From positions 1 to 64,000 of the forward strand of contig JAMCVK010000002.1 in NCBI GenBank assembly GCA_023475225.1: a stretch of 64,000 nt of DNA. Reading direction: 5' to 3'. Shown here in pieces: positions 10,801-17,013 of the stretch; within the stretch, counting starts at the first letter, position 1; the number at the start of each line of letters is the position of its first letter. The position numbers and the translations under genes are program-made. Below the pieces are notes generated by a model. It searched no databases. It saw only the letters and a program-made list of their open reading frames with translations, and had not been told where the DNA came from. Origin of the DNA: Chloroflexota bacterium (GTDB lineage Bacteria > Chloroflexota > UBA6077 > FW602-bin22 > JAMCVK01).

Positions 10801-11416
10801 CACGGGAAAGGTTCATGTAGAGGTATTGCGAATCCAGCTTGAACCGAACCCGGTTGGCACCCGAAAAAATGTACTTGAACCAGAGGCTCTGATTTGGAGA
10901 GACCGTTCGCCCCACCGGCGTATTATCTGTCAGAGCAATGGCATTAGCCGGGCTGCTACCTTCAGCTGGGGGCGCGCCCGGAGGGGTAGGGCCCGGAGGC
11001 GCAGGAGAGGGTCCTGGTCCCATCGACATCAGCATGATGCTATAAGGTCCCCCCCTGACGCCAGCGCGCAGGGCAATATAATAGGTGCCCGTTGTCGAAC
11101 CCGGCCCAATACCCCAGTTTCTTGTCCCCGCCATGATGGGCGTCTCAGACCCCTGCGGGTAAACGTTGAAGTTTATCTCCTCCGCTGCATTGTACACGTT
11201 TAGCTGCAGAGACGAGGTACCGTCGAAATCGAAACGATACCAGATCGTCTGGGATGGAGCTAGGTTGCCGCCCTGCGGGGTACCGAGGGGCAAGGGGATA
11301 GCACTGGTGCGGTCAGTACCGGTTTCCAGAGCGATGCTAGCGGCGGGGAGGAGTCCCAACAATAAAACGAGGACGGTAAAGATGGCCAAACTCTGCCAGG
11401 CAAGTTTCCCTCTCAC
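4826..11416 (-). CDS. giant secreted protein with PPC-like and carboxypeptidase-regulatory-like repeats
   Basis: About 2196 residues. I start at the GTG at 11416, which has AGGAGG 6 bases upstream and is followed at once by a signal peptide (charged start, then A-I-F-T-V-L-V-L-L-L-G-L-L). The frame stays open further upstream, but that part is leader. Residues about 30-710 hold six PPC-like beta repeats. About 715-2010 hold some 13 CarboxypepD_reg-like beta-sandwich repeats, often starting G-T-V-x-D-P-N-G. A Gly/Pro linker at about 898-927 comes from an 18-base tandem repeat. About 2030-2170 looks like a ZU5-like region. The end reads Y-L-P-F-I-T-K. It is probably displayed at the cell surface for adhesion or structure. 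No catalytic motif is visible. Confidence 0.85.
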   Translation of the reverse strand: MRGKLAWQSLAIFTVLVLLLGLLPAASIALETGTDRTSAIPLPLGTPQGGNLAPSQTIWYRFDFDGTSSLQLNVYNAAEEINFNVYPQGSETPIMAGTRNWGIGPGSTTGTYYIALRAGVRGGPYSIMLMSMGPGPSPAPPGPTPPGAPPAEGSSPANAIALTDNTPVGRTVSPNQSLWFKYIFSGANRVRFKLDSQYLYMNLSRGTGTPPTLTPAVSYVREFEEPSGNAPTTFYIEVLGGTIGGNFMLFVSIETGAPPAGPGGGTDRYTAPRIQPGAYGRGTLSPNQSTWWAVEFFPGTELRLKLEGDQSGLAINIFYQYSPTTLPNGAGVREFVIASTAQAGTYYINVAGGNTGGTYTLEVRKPAGGGAAPPGSNMDMAFPLTDNAPTDSRTITSTQKIYYMYDYRTPFQTVNFTLQSTPPGVVFDIFYGRSPSPIGTSGPPGSALQSFTVNSPSTGAYYIVVRAGFGLDQGSFILTASPVVATPPVGPRQPGEDRSTAIRLEDNKPVDYTFTSRAPRYYFYDLGPGRMAKIVLTSPTAGVNFDVFFASDAPEPGGSRVRVWRTSPGTMPGTYFIVVRTGEATSGSYTLVASSEESKTTGADRASAIPLANDAPLTGSMDRGQSRFYSYNFSGGQTVQFILAGPQGMFLDIYYQDGFQGLPGSGQQSAILGGGSTAGIYYVVVRGGPNGGSYTLTATLNVQFGPPPVPGGPAGPTLDPAKINFRVVGYDAQGTGIANSTVRLIRGRETITSTTTIADGTGFFPVKGLTDGHYDLRASPPPGTNYGPSMPVGVEVQGGLAFPVAQHTLMLQEPQIEGTVLDPNGSAVGGATVRASEVYGGPAGPPISVRTGADGKFRLGGLMPGMPYYLIAYPPADSPYTQSKPVQQSVPFSGGATWGGPPPGGGPPPGGGPPPGGGPPPGGGPPPGYGTPPAGGTPPGYGPTSLGGTKVKVQVINVTLTLTAPSVEGTVTDPNGNAVSGAKVEAKEEAAGFGPGMMPGGEMESALLATSGANGTYRLGGLEAGKSYSLVAKPPEDSAFNQSAPVKISFMGTKLTQNLQLSGTQVSGTVAAGGAPVPGAMVDIYSMGMFGPGVSAHTETDKDGKFSFGGLTDGVYNLEVNPPFDPKYASYARPAPKQITIKGGVASPSSLTINLTSATLTGVVYNPDGSTPAMGSFVDIQKADFSFFYGVPTDEQGRFGAAGLTAGKYRIIARVPKGMGGMPGMPAGGMQTSDYTDSTPVEVTIDENGNPDASWTGKILLTQPQITGVVSDPNGRPLEGVHIEAFKGGEPTGVDAVTDMMGKFRLGGLADGTYTVEFHLPPFIPYAAPDAQTVTISGGTATPSTVNVNLSAPKKKITGKVTKADGTAVPNAGVSAHKEDGSANANTMVQPDGTYTLNLSKGGTWMLMVFPMMMGPGMGPPGKPGEGGGGAPDWVYTEPPQRVEFAKGDTEEEILSNINFTVGKAGAVVTGKVLMKKDNTPPALQTVFVDVRNEKGTGNGVPPEADGSFTVNVPPGSYRVRVFSKDPSLSAETAPLVEAKEKTPTDVGTIYLVEKSLTISGRVVIKGSTDAEGKPAGVKDMEVKAWTKDGAHFASTTSGTDGVFSIFVDQGDWELQVRTPKGSNYTPSGAPKQVTVTNQSVQDVTLEVTAANGTISGRLTSTSATVNTSNLYGFAFALDSNGAMVTGTPMERGSFTLKVPGGAKYNVGVGFPPGLEFSAQAQEADLTSTNAVTVSMPVQVADANIVGKFVDSAGSPMQNLDAEVFASGAGFRRTALGASGTFTLRVVRGTWSLGGELGATAAITYTLQPPVNNRVTVASGDTAILEPAQYFVVLAASGTISGTVYAPDGTTKVAGAWVEALDIPTTAGAAPRPIAGTKSDENGRYSLRVPPGRYQVRASVAREAGEVVYMPPEPGRALITGSETVTVDLRFRSAPATIAGTVTGTGAGTAFVTGYSDKGGWSSTNAGSDGTYSLKVTRDDTWHVYATSRSAGKLYKSSELTVTVGAADTSITGKDLALQEVAAVSLPDGSSVSFDATEMRVLALSDGTKVTIPGSALAISGTVSVLALPKTDLPAQQSAKPISIGYALQARDSNNTEIKKFLQKVTILMPYPADDVLKQMGIDEDSLVPSYWDATSSSWRKAENVIQDKTNNTLTVLVDHFTDFAICSTTGAAGVVPPGGYKTYLPFITKAYAGGW
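8634..8723. repeat. five tandem 18-bp units encoding a Gly-Pro linker
   Basis: Five back-to-back copies of an 18-base unit (CCAGGGGG[T/C]GGACCACCA on the plus strand) encode a repeated six-residue G-G-G-P-P-P linker in the giant protein. Copies 3 and 4 carry GGC where copies 1, 2 and 5 carry GGT, so the units are almost identical and probably vary in number between strains. Confidence 0.9.
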
Positions 11417-11624
11417 GTCAAGCCTCCTAAACGTATTTGGTGGCTTCCCCCATCGCCTGCCCTGGGGAATCGGCGGATTCTTGGTCGGGATACACGCTGC
11501 TTCGCTCCTCCCGTCCTCTTCGCCCTGCCCACAGGCCGGGGAAACCGTCGACTTGTCATACGATCCACAGCGGGATAGGTGCCCTACAAATTGCGAGAGG
11601 TCGATAGTTTTTCGGATTAATTTC

Positions 11625-11653
11625 ACTATAACACCATCCACCCCAATTGTCAA
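11625..11653 (-). promoter_or_regulatory. sigma70-type promoter of the giant surface-protein gene
   Basis: On the minus strand TTGACA (11653-11648) and TATAGT (11630-11625) are separated by exactly 17 bases. Transcription should begin near 11618, leaving a leader of about 200 bases before the GTG at 11416. The leader has a TTCCCC/GGGGGAA hairpin near its 3' end. I could not match it to a known riboswitch class. Confidence 0.75.
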
Positions 11654-11738
11654 TAGGCACAGACGGGCAATTTGGCGAATTTGAGGGGTGTTTGATGTAT
11701 ACTATGCAGGCTACCAATGTCCACGATATGGAGGTATG

Positions 11739-12878
11739 ATGCAACACTCATCTTTAATCATGCGGCGACAGGCGATCGTGAAACCCTTCGCAACCCTGGC
11801 ACAGCTCATAGGTCTGATCGCGCTCGTTCTGACGACTACAGTCGCTGGGTGTGGTTCTCCTTCCACGTCTAATCCCACCCCCAACCCAACGCCCTCAACC
11901 GCGGCTGTGACCAGGGCCGTCCCCACCCCAACACCCACCTCCACTCCTGCTCTAGACCTGAGCAAAATCAGACCCAACGAATTGGGCAAGGTGCTCATCC
12001 TGGAGTATCATCGCATCGGTCTTGAGGAGTTACGCTGGACCAGAAGCGAGGTCAATTTTCGCCACGATCTGGAGCTGTTTTATGCTAAGGGCTATCGCCT
12101 CATCAGCCTGAGCGATTTCATCAACAATAAGATCAACCTGCCGGCTGGCTATTCGCCCCTCATCCTCACCTTCGATGACTCCTCCGATAGCCAGTTCAGA
12201 TATATAAAAAGCGGCGGCGAGCTTAAGATTGACCCTCATTGCGCCCTCGGCATCCTGGAGGATTTCTCTAGCCAACATCCCGACTTTGGGCTGAAAGCCA
12301 CCTGGTATGTCTTGCCCGCCGCTGCCCCACCCAACGACCTCTTCGATCAACCTGAGTATGCCAGGCAGAAGCTGCAGTATCTTGTCCAGCGAGGTATGGA
12401 GATCGGCAATCACACCTATTGGCATCAGCCGCTAGGACAAGTGAGCGATCAGGAGGTACAAAAGCAACTGGCCCTGGCCGTCAAGGCCACTCAGGAGGCC
12501 GTGCCTGGTTACCAGGTACTCAGTCTGGCCCTACCACTGGGCGAATATCCAAAGAATAAGAACCTGGCCATCCACGGCTCCTATAAGGGGGTTGAATATA
12601 ACCATAAGGCCATCGTCCTGGTTGGCGCCGAGCCGGCTCCGGCCCCAAACCGTAAAGACTACGCTCCTTATGCCCTACCACGGGTGCAGGCCATACAGTC
12701 AGAGTTGGACCACTGGTTGAGCTATCTGGACCAGAACCCTCTGGAGAGATACGTCAGCGATGGTGATCCCGACCGTATCACCTTCCCCACAGCGCTCAAC
12801 GATAAGTACAATTCAGCTGCGACGCTTAGAGAGGTCCCCGCGCCTGGGCCAGGCTATCGGACGATCCTGCTGCGCTGA
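11739..12878 (+). CDS. polysaccharide deacetylase family lipoprotein
   Basis: About 379 residues. A hydrophobic leader ends in a lipobox (T-V-A-G-C), followed by a Thr/Pro-rich spacer, so the protein is probably membrane-anchored outside the cell. The NodB-type core shows motif 1 (L-T-F-D-D) and motif 2 as H-T-Y-W-H (E-I-G-N-H-T-Y-W-H), the metal-binding residues of carbohydrate esterase family 4. Such enzymes remove acetyl groups from peptidoglycan or other polysaccharides. GGAGG at 11730 favours the ATG at 11739, and one at 11736 is also possible. It is divergent from the giant surface-protein gene, so both may shape the cell envelope. Confidence 0.85.
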   Translation: MQHSSLIMRRQAIVKPFATLAQLIGLIALVLTTTVAGCGSPSTSNPTPNPTPSTAAVTRAVPTPTPTSTPALDLSKIRPNELGKVLILEYHRIGLEELRWTRSEVNFRHDLELFYAKGYRLISLSDFINNKINLPAGYSPLILTFDDSSDSQFRYIKSGGELKIDPHCALGILEDFSSQHPDFGLKATWYVLPAAAPPNDLFDQPEYARQKLQYLVQRGMEIGNHTYWHQPLGQVSDQEVQKQLALAVKATQEAVPGYQVLSLALPLGEYPKNKNLAIHGSYKGVEYNHKAIVLVGAEPAPAPNRKDYAPYALPRVQAIQSELDHWLSYLDQNPLERYVSDGDPDRITFPTALNDKYNSAATLREVPAPGPGYRTILLR

Positions 12879-12988
12879 GGTTCGACCCTACCGATGATGC
12901 GCCGTCCTGAGTTTATACAAGACAGGGGGGATAAAACTCCCCCTTCGATGGGGTCGATCTGGCCCATTGCGGCTCGGCCCAGAATCGG

Positions 12989-13105
12989 CTAAACGGGGCG
13001 TACCTGCCCACACTTCCTACATTGCTTGTACTTGACTGAGCCACCCTCTTTCTTCGTGACCCAGACGTGAGTGCCCCCTTTCGGGCAGCGATAGGTGCCA
13101 GGCAT
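12989..13105 (-). CDS. small zinc-ribbon-like protein (38 aa)
   Basis: A 38-residue protein too short for normal gene calling. It has a single Cys-Pro near the N-terminus (Y-R-C-P-K-G-G-T-H), a basic middle, and C-R-K-C-G near the C-terminus, which suggests a compact zinc-binding fold. GAGAGG stands about 7 bases before the ATG. It lies 49 bases downstream of the HIT gene on the same strand and is probably co-transcribed. No function is recognised. Confidence 0.6.
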   Translation of the reverse strand: MPGTYRCPKGGTHVWVTKKEGGSVKYKQCRKCGQVRPV

Positions 13106-13154
13106 CCTCTTATCCTCTCTAAGACCAATCCAACAGAAGCGGAACACAGAGAAA

Positions 13155-13640
13155 TCAGTCCGCAGCGATGCCAGCGGCGATAAGCCGCTCGTAGGTCGTT
13201 TCCGGCAGTTCCGGAATGAGTCGCGTGTCGGAAAGCACCGGAATGAAGTTGGTGTCTCCCGCCCAACGTGGGACGACGTGGAGGTGCACATGGTCTGCGA
13301 TGCCTGCGCCGGCCACTTTGCCTATGTTCATCCCTATGTTGAAGCCCTCCGGGTTCATCGCTCTTTGCAGGGCCGCCGTCCCTCGCTTAACCAGGCGCAT
13401 CAATTCGGCCAGGGTGGCCTCATCCAACTCCTCCAGCCCACACACGTGAGCATAGGGCACAACCATAAGGTGACCATTATTGTAGGGATAGAGGTTGAGC
13501 ATGATGAAGCCTCTCTCCCCCCTGTACAGGATGTAGTTTTCTCTATCCCTGTTCTCCCTGGCCTTCTCACAGAAGATGCAGCCTGTGGCCTTCTCTCCCA
13601 GGATATAATCCAAACGCCAGGGGGTCCAGAGCCTTTTCAC
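13155..13640 (-). CDS. HIT domain protein (Ap4A phosphorylase/hydrolase-like)
   Basis: 161 residues. It shows the W-x-P-W-R start, a Cys-x-x-Cys pair (C-I-F-C) as in the actinobacterial/archaeal HIT branch, and the histidine triad H-V-H-L-H-V-V-P-R-W near residue 120. These proteins hydrolyse or phosphorolyse dinucleotides such as Ap4A, or act on AMP conjugates. Its ATG overlaps the stop of the upstream glycosyltransferase by 4 bases, so the two are translationally coupled. Confidence 0.92.
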   Translation of the reverse strand: MKRLWTPWRLDYILGEKATGCIFCEKARENRDRENYILYRGERGFIMLNLYPYNNGHLMVVPYAHVCGLEELDEATLAELMRLVKRGTAALQRAMNPEGFNIGMNIGKVAGAGIADHVHLHVVPRWAGDTNFIPVLSDTRLIPELPETTYERLIAAGIAAD

Positions 13641-14836
13641 CCGGCGGCCCTCTCATAAACTTCCAGGATCATTCGCCCGGCCTGTTCCCAGGAATAGGCG
13701 GCGACCGCCCTGTCCCGCAATTCTCTCCCCCGCTCCAGCGCCTCGCGCTCATCTTTAAGCAACGACTCAAAGGCTGTAGCCAACGCTTGGGCGTTGCCAG
13801 CCTCGGCATAAACACCACACTCGCCCAGGATTTCCCGGCTTACCGGCGTATCAAAAGCGACGGTGGGCAGTCCGACAGCCATATAATTCAGCAACTTCCC
13901 ATTTCCTTCCGTCTCAGACAGCTTCGGTGCTACGGCTACATCACCCAAGGCCAGGTAAAGAGGGGCATCTTCATAAGGAAGACGTCCAGTAAAAGTAACA
14001 TAGGCAGAGATGCCGAGCGAACGGGCCAGGGCCTCATAGCGCTTTTGCCCGGGGAAGCCCATAAGTAGAAAATGAGCGTCATATCCCCGCTGGATCAGAG
14101 TGGCCGCTGCCTGTAGGAGGTGACCGCTCCCCTGGTATTCGGCCAGCAGACCGAGGTAAACGATGAGCTTACGCTCAAGAGGGATACCCAGCTGTCTTTT
14201 TAACTCTATCTTCAGCTCGTCAGCAACCTCCCATCTCGGTCGGAAGCGCTGGATATTGACGCAATCTGGTACGGGATAAATCTTGGCGGGAGCACAGCCG
14301 AATTGACGCACCAGGAGCTCAGCCGCATGCGCCGTGCTGGTGATGATCACATCGGCCCAGCGGTTAATAACCATCTCCAGGCGGCGGAGCGGCTTATAAA
14401 AGTGGCTATCTGCCCTGAGGAAATTGTGATCGATCATCTCCTTGGTGAGACTACCCTGAAAGTCAAAGACCAGGGGACAGCGATGCACACGGGAAATGAA
14501 ATAGCCGATCAGAGCGCCCTCATGGAGGTGGGCGTGCACGATGTTGGGACTCTCTTGCCAGCTAGTACCCAGCGTTTGCAACGAAAGGAGAACATCCAGA
14601 TAGAGCTTATGTCTAGACGATCCAACCTGTGGATTATGAAGCCAGGGTATCCGTGGTATTCTGCGTATATCCAGCGTGGGCCAATCACGTCCCCCATGGT
14701 AGGTACAGATGACTACCTCGCTACCCAGCTGTTGCAGGGCTAACGTCTCCTCTAAAATGCGTACATGGCAGCCATAGTCGGAAAAGAAGGTGGTGGGGGC
14801 CACTTTAAGTATGTTGAACCTGGTGGCCGGTACCAT
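13637..14836 (-). CDS. glycosyltransferase family 4 (GT-B)
   Basis: About 399 residues with the two-domain GT-B layout. The N-terminal acceptor half contains the D-Y-G-C-H-V-R-I-L-E-E-T glycine loop. The C-terminal half has a nucleotide-sugar site around P-K-L-S-E-T-E-G-N-G-K-L-L-N-Y-M-A, close to the family's E-x7-E motif. It probably transfers a sugar from a nucleotide donor to a lipid or glycan. The start at 14836 has GGGGG about 7 bases upstream, and an ATG at 14899 would add 21 residues. It lies just after a GT2 gene and overlaps the HIT gene. Confidence 0.88.
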   Translation of the reverse strand: MVPATRFNILKVAPTTFFSDYGCHVRILEETLALQQLGSEVVICTYHGGRDWPTLDIRRIPRIPWLHNPQVGSSRHKLYLDVLLSLQTLGTSWQESPNIVHAHLHEGALIGYFISRVHRCPLVFDFQGSLTKEMIDHNFLRADSHFYKPLRRLEMVINRWADVIITSTAHAAELLVRQFGCAPAKIYPVPDCVNIQRFRPRWEVADELKIELKRQLGIPLERKLIVYLGLLAEYQGSGHLLQAAATLIQRGYDAHFLLMGFPGQKRYEALARSLGISAYVTFTGRLPYEDAPLYLALGDVAVAPKLSETEGNGKLLNYMAVGLPTVAFDTPVSREILGECGVYAEAGNAQALATAFESLLKDEREALERGRELRDRAVAAYSWEQAGRMILEVYERAAG

Positions 14837-14917
14837 AGCCACACCCCCTTCATCGGATGTCTGGTATCCTGCGACCTGATCACGAGACAAGGTCCTCAAT
14901 GGACGCCCTCTCTCAAT

Positions 14918-15637
14918 CTAAACCGCCTCCCCCTGGCCGGAGCGCTTCTCCCGCCACAGGGTGAGACGAAACCTGACCAGCTCCCCAAAGGCGCGCCAGA
15001 TAACATCCGGACGGGCGCCACTCTGCACGCCAGCCAGGCGAGGGAGATGTTTAACCGGCACCTCCCGAATGCGGTAACCTTGCCGCCGCGCCCTAACCAG
15101 GAACTCGGCGCTGAAGGTGGCCCCGCGGGAAACGATGCGCACTTTTTGCAAAATGCTCCGTTTGAAGAGCTTAAAGGCACAATCAACATCGCGGCAGGTA
15201 TAGCCAAACAACAGGTTTACGAGCATATTCCAGCCGAGACCGTTGAGCCGGCGCACGAATGGGTCACGTCGGGGGGCACGATAGCCGACGACCAGGTCGG
15301 CCTGGTCGATGAGCGGCAAAAGCTTATTGATCTCAGTCACATCGAACTGGTTATCACTATCGGTGAGAAGGACCAACTCCTTGGTTGCCGCAGCGAAACC
15401 AGTAGCCAACGCCCCACCATAGCCCACATTCCGCGGATGCTGCTGCAGGCGGATATGGGCATCTGATTGAGCCCAACTCTGGGTGATCTCCGCCGTGTGA
15501 TCGGTGCTACCATCATCAACGACGATAATCTCATAGTCACTCGTTATCTTACTGAGGACCTCTGTCGTAGCCCTCAGCATCTGCGGAAGATTCTCCTCCT
15601 CATTGTGGGCGGGCAGCACCACCGAAATGCTTGGCAA
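14918..15637 (-). CDS. glycosyltransferase family 2 (dolichyl-phosphate-mannose-synthase-like)
   Basis: 239 residues in the GT-A fold. It starts I-S-V-V-L-P-A-H-N-E-E-E-N and has V-D-D-G-S-T-D and a D-S-D-N metal site, followed by D-V-D-C-A-F-K-L-F, which is typical of polyprenyl-phosphate sugar synthases. There is no C-terminal membrane region, so it is the short soluble type. It likely charges a lipid carrier with a sugar for the neighbouring GT4 enzyme. It is first in a minus-strand group followed by GT4, HIT and the small zinc ribbon. Confidence 0.88.
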   Translation of the reverse strand: MPSISVVLPAHNEEENLPQMLRATTEVLSKITSDYEIIVVDDGSTDHTAEITQSWAQSDAHIRLQQHPRNVGYGGALATGFAAATKELVLLTDSDNQFDVTEINKLLPLIDQADLVVGYRAPRRDPFVRRLNGLGWNMLVNLLFGYTCRDVDCAFKLFKRSILQKVRIVSRGATFSAEFLVRARRQGYRIREVPVKHLPRLAGVQSGARPDVIWRAFGELVRFRLTLWREKRSGQGEAV

Positions 15638-15722
15638 AGCTCCTCCTGGCCTTCGTCTACCACCGATCCACCCTGACCTGGCCCTAAGGACAGCTCTTGT
15701 ATTCTACACCAAGAGGAGATGG

Positions 15723-16652
15723 CTATGCAACGAGGCGGCGCAGCATCTGCTTGAACCGATCGCTATCGATGGCTAAGCAGACCTCCACATTAGGTGCTCG
15801 GGAGGTCATCCCCCAGAGGTCAACCACGGTTTGCCCGCGGGTGAGTTCGCTGGTGATCTCCACATCAACGTACCTCTTCTCTACCTTCGTGGCTACATGG
15901 TGATCGAGGGCGACGGCCATGGTGACCGGATCGGGTAGGGACAGTACAGCAGAACCCAGGAGCCGCCGACAACATTCAATCACCTGGCGATTACAATCGA
16001 TGGCAAAATGGGCTAAGGGCGTATCCAATGCCCGCCAGGACTCGATCTCCTGGGTGTTAAGTAAGCTTGGCCCAATGGCGAGCTCCCAGCCCACCATCAT
16101 CAGGGGCATGCCTGAATGGAAAACGATCCGTGCCGCCTCCGGATCACACCAGATGTTGTACTCTGCGGCTGGAGTGATGTTGCCGAGTGTTTGGGCCGTT
16201 CCACCCATGACGTAAACCTCTTTCACCTCCTGGGCGATGCGGGGTTCTTTGCGCAAGGCCAGGGCGATGTTGGAGAGCGGACCAAGCGTGACCAGGGTGA
16301 TCTCTCCGGGGGCAGAGCGGATGATACGAATGATAGCGTCCACGGCGTGCTCACTCCGTGGTTGCAGGCGCGGCGCTGGTAGCTGCAAATTGCCCATCCC
16401 GTCGGGGCCATGAATGTCTGTGGCATCCACATGGTCACGCAGCAGTGGCTTAGCCAGACCCGGGTAGACAGGCACATCGTTGACACCAGCCAGCTCCAGC
16501 GTATTCAGGGCATTCTTTACCGCCTGTTGCAAGGGAACATTACCGGCCACGACAGTAACGCCTTCTACCCGCACATGCGGGGAACGAACGGCCATCAACA
16601 AGGCGACGGCATCATCGGAGGCGGTATCCGTGTCGATGAGAAATCTCCGCAT
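15723..16652 (-). CDS. inosine-uridine preferring nucleoside hydrolase
   Basis: 309 residues. It opens with the calcium/ribose-binding signature D-T-D-T-A-S-D-D-A-V-A-L and keeps the downstream G-P-L-S-N-I-A and V-Y-V-M-G-G-T motifs and a late catalytic His region (D-P-V-T-M-A-V-A-L-D). The enzyme cleaves the N-glycosidic bond of nucleosides into base and ribose. It has its own promoter and stands alone. Its role fits nucleoside salvage with the PNP and deaminase-type genes near the right end. Base preference cannot be read from the sequence. Confidence 0.93.
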   Translation of the reverse strand: MRRFLIDTDTASDDAVALLMAVRSPHVRVEGVTVVAGNVPLQQAVKNALNTLELAGVNDVPVYPGLAKPLLRDHVDATDIHGPDGMGNLQLPAPRLQPRSEHAVDAIIRIIRSAPGEITLVTLGPLSNIALALRKEPRIAQEVKEVYVMGGTAQTLGNITPAAEYNIWCDPEAARIVFHSGMPLMMVGWELAIGPSLLNTQEIESWRALDTPLAHFAIDCNRQVIECCRRLLGSAVLSLPDPVTMAVALDHHVATKVEKRYVDVEITSELTRGQTVVDLWGMTSRAPNVEVCLAIDSDRFKQMLRRLVA

Positions 16653-16685
16653 GTCCTTAACCCTCCACTTCGCTTGATGTCTCTC

Positions 16686-16715
16686 ATTCTATGGTGTAGT
16701 TCAAGACGACGTCAA
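16686..16715 (-). promoter_or_regulatory. promoter of nucleoside hydrolase gene
   Basis: On the minus strand TTGACG (16715-16710) and TAGAAT (16691-16686) are 18 bases apart, each with one mismatch to consensus. The expected start lies about 25-30 bases before the ATG at 16652. The rest of the gap up to 16960 shows nothing I recognise. Confidence 0.55.
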
Positions 16716-16954
16716 GCGGCGGCGAACGTTGGATCTTCACGGTTTGTGTGGAAGCTCAGGGCACATCGGTTATGAGAGTCTGCTGCCGCAAGTATCTCGT
16801 ATTGCAGTAGCCTATAGGCTTGCTGTTGAACAGCCTTGATACAGTTGTTCCTGCCTTCTGCACAACCGAGGCCAGCAGCTAAAAGATAAGTCCTGTTCTA
16901 CACATCATCGCCAAGACCCACCTAGAGCCTAGTCTCCGGCTTGATGTAGCCCCA

Positions 16955-16989
16955 AAATAAACCAGGCCCCTCTTCAACGAGGGGCCTGG
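16955..16989 (-). terminator. intrinsic terminator of the octaheme cytochrome gene
   Basis: A perfect 11-bp stem (CCAGGCCCCTC with its complement) around a 6-base loop is followed on the minus strand by TTTATTTT. It begins 24 bases after the cytochrome stop codon. Confidence 0.85.
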
Positions 16990-17013
16990 CTCTGCTGTAC
17001 TGTCTGAAGGAGC

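Noticed and set aside
11417-11653. Extended N-terminus of the giant protein (ATG at 11653)
   Set aside because: That ATG lies on the -35 box of the predicted promoter, and a much better GTG with AGGAGG stands at 11416 directly before a signal peptide.
16720-16955. tRNA or small RNA in the gap before the cytochrome terminator
   Set aside because: No cloverleaf, no conserved G-T-T-C-R-A loop and no promoter seen on either strand beyond the nucleoside hydrolase one.
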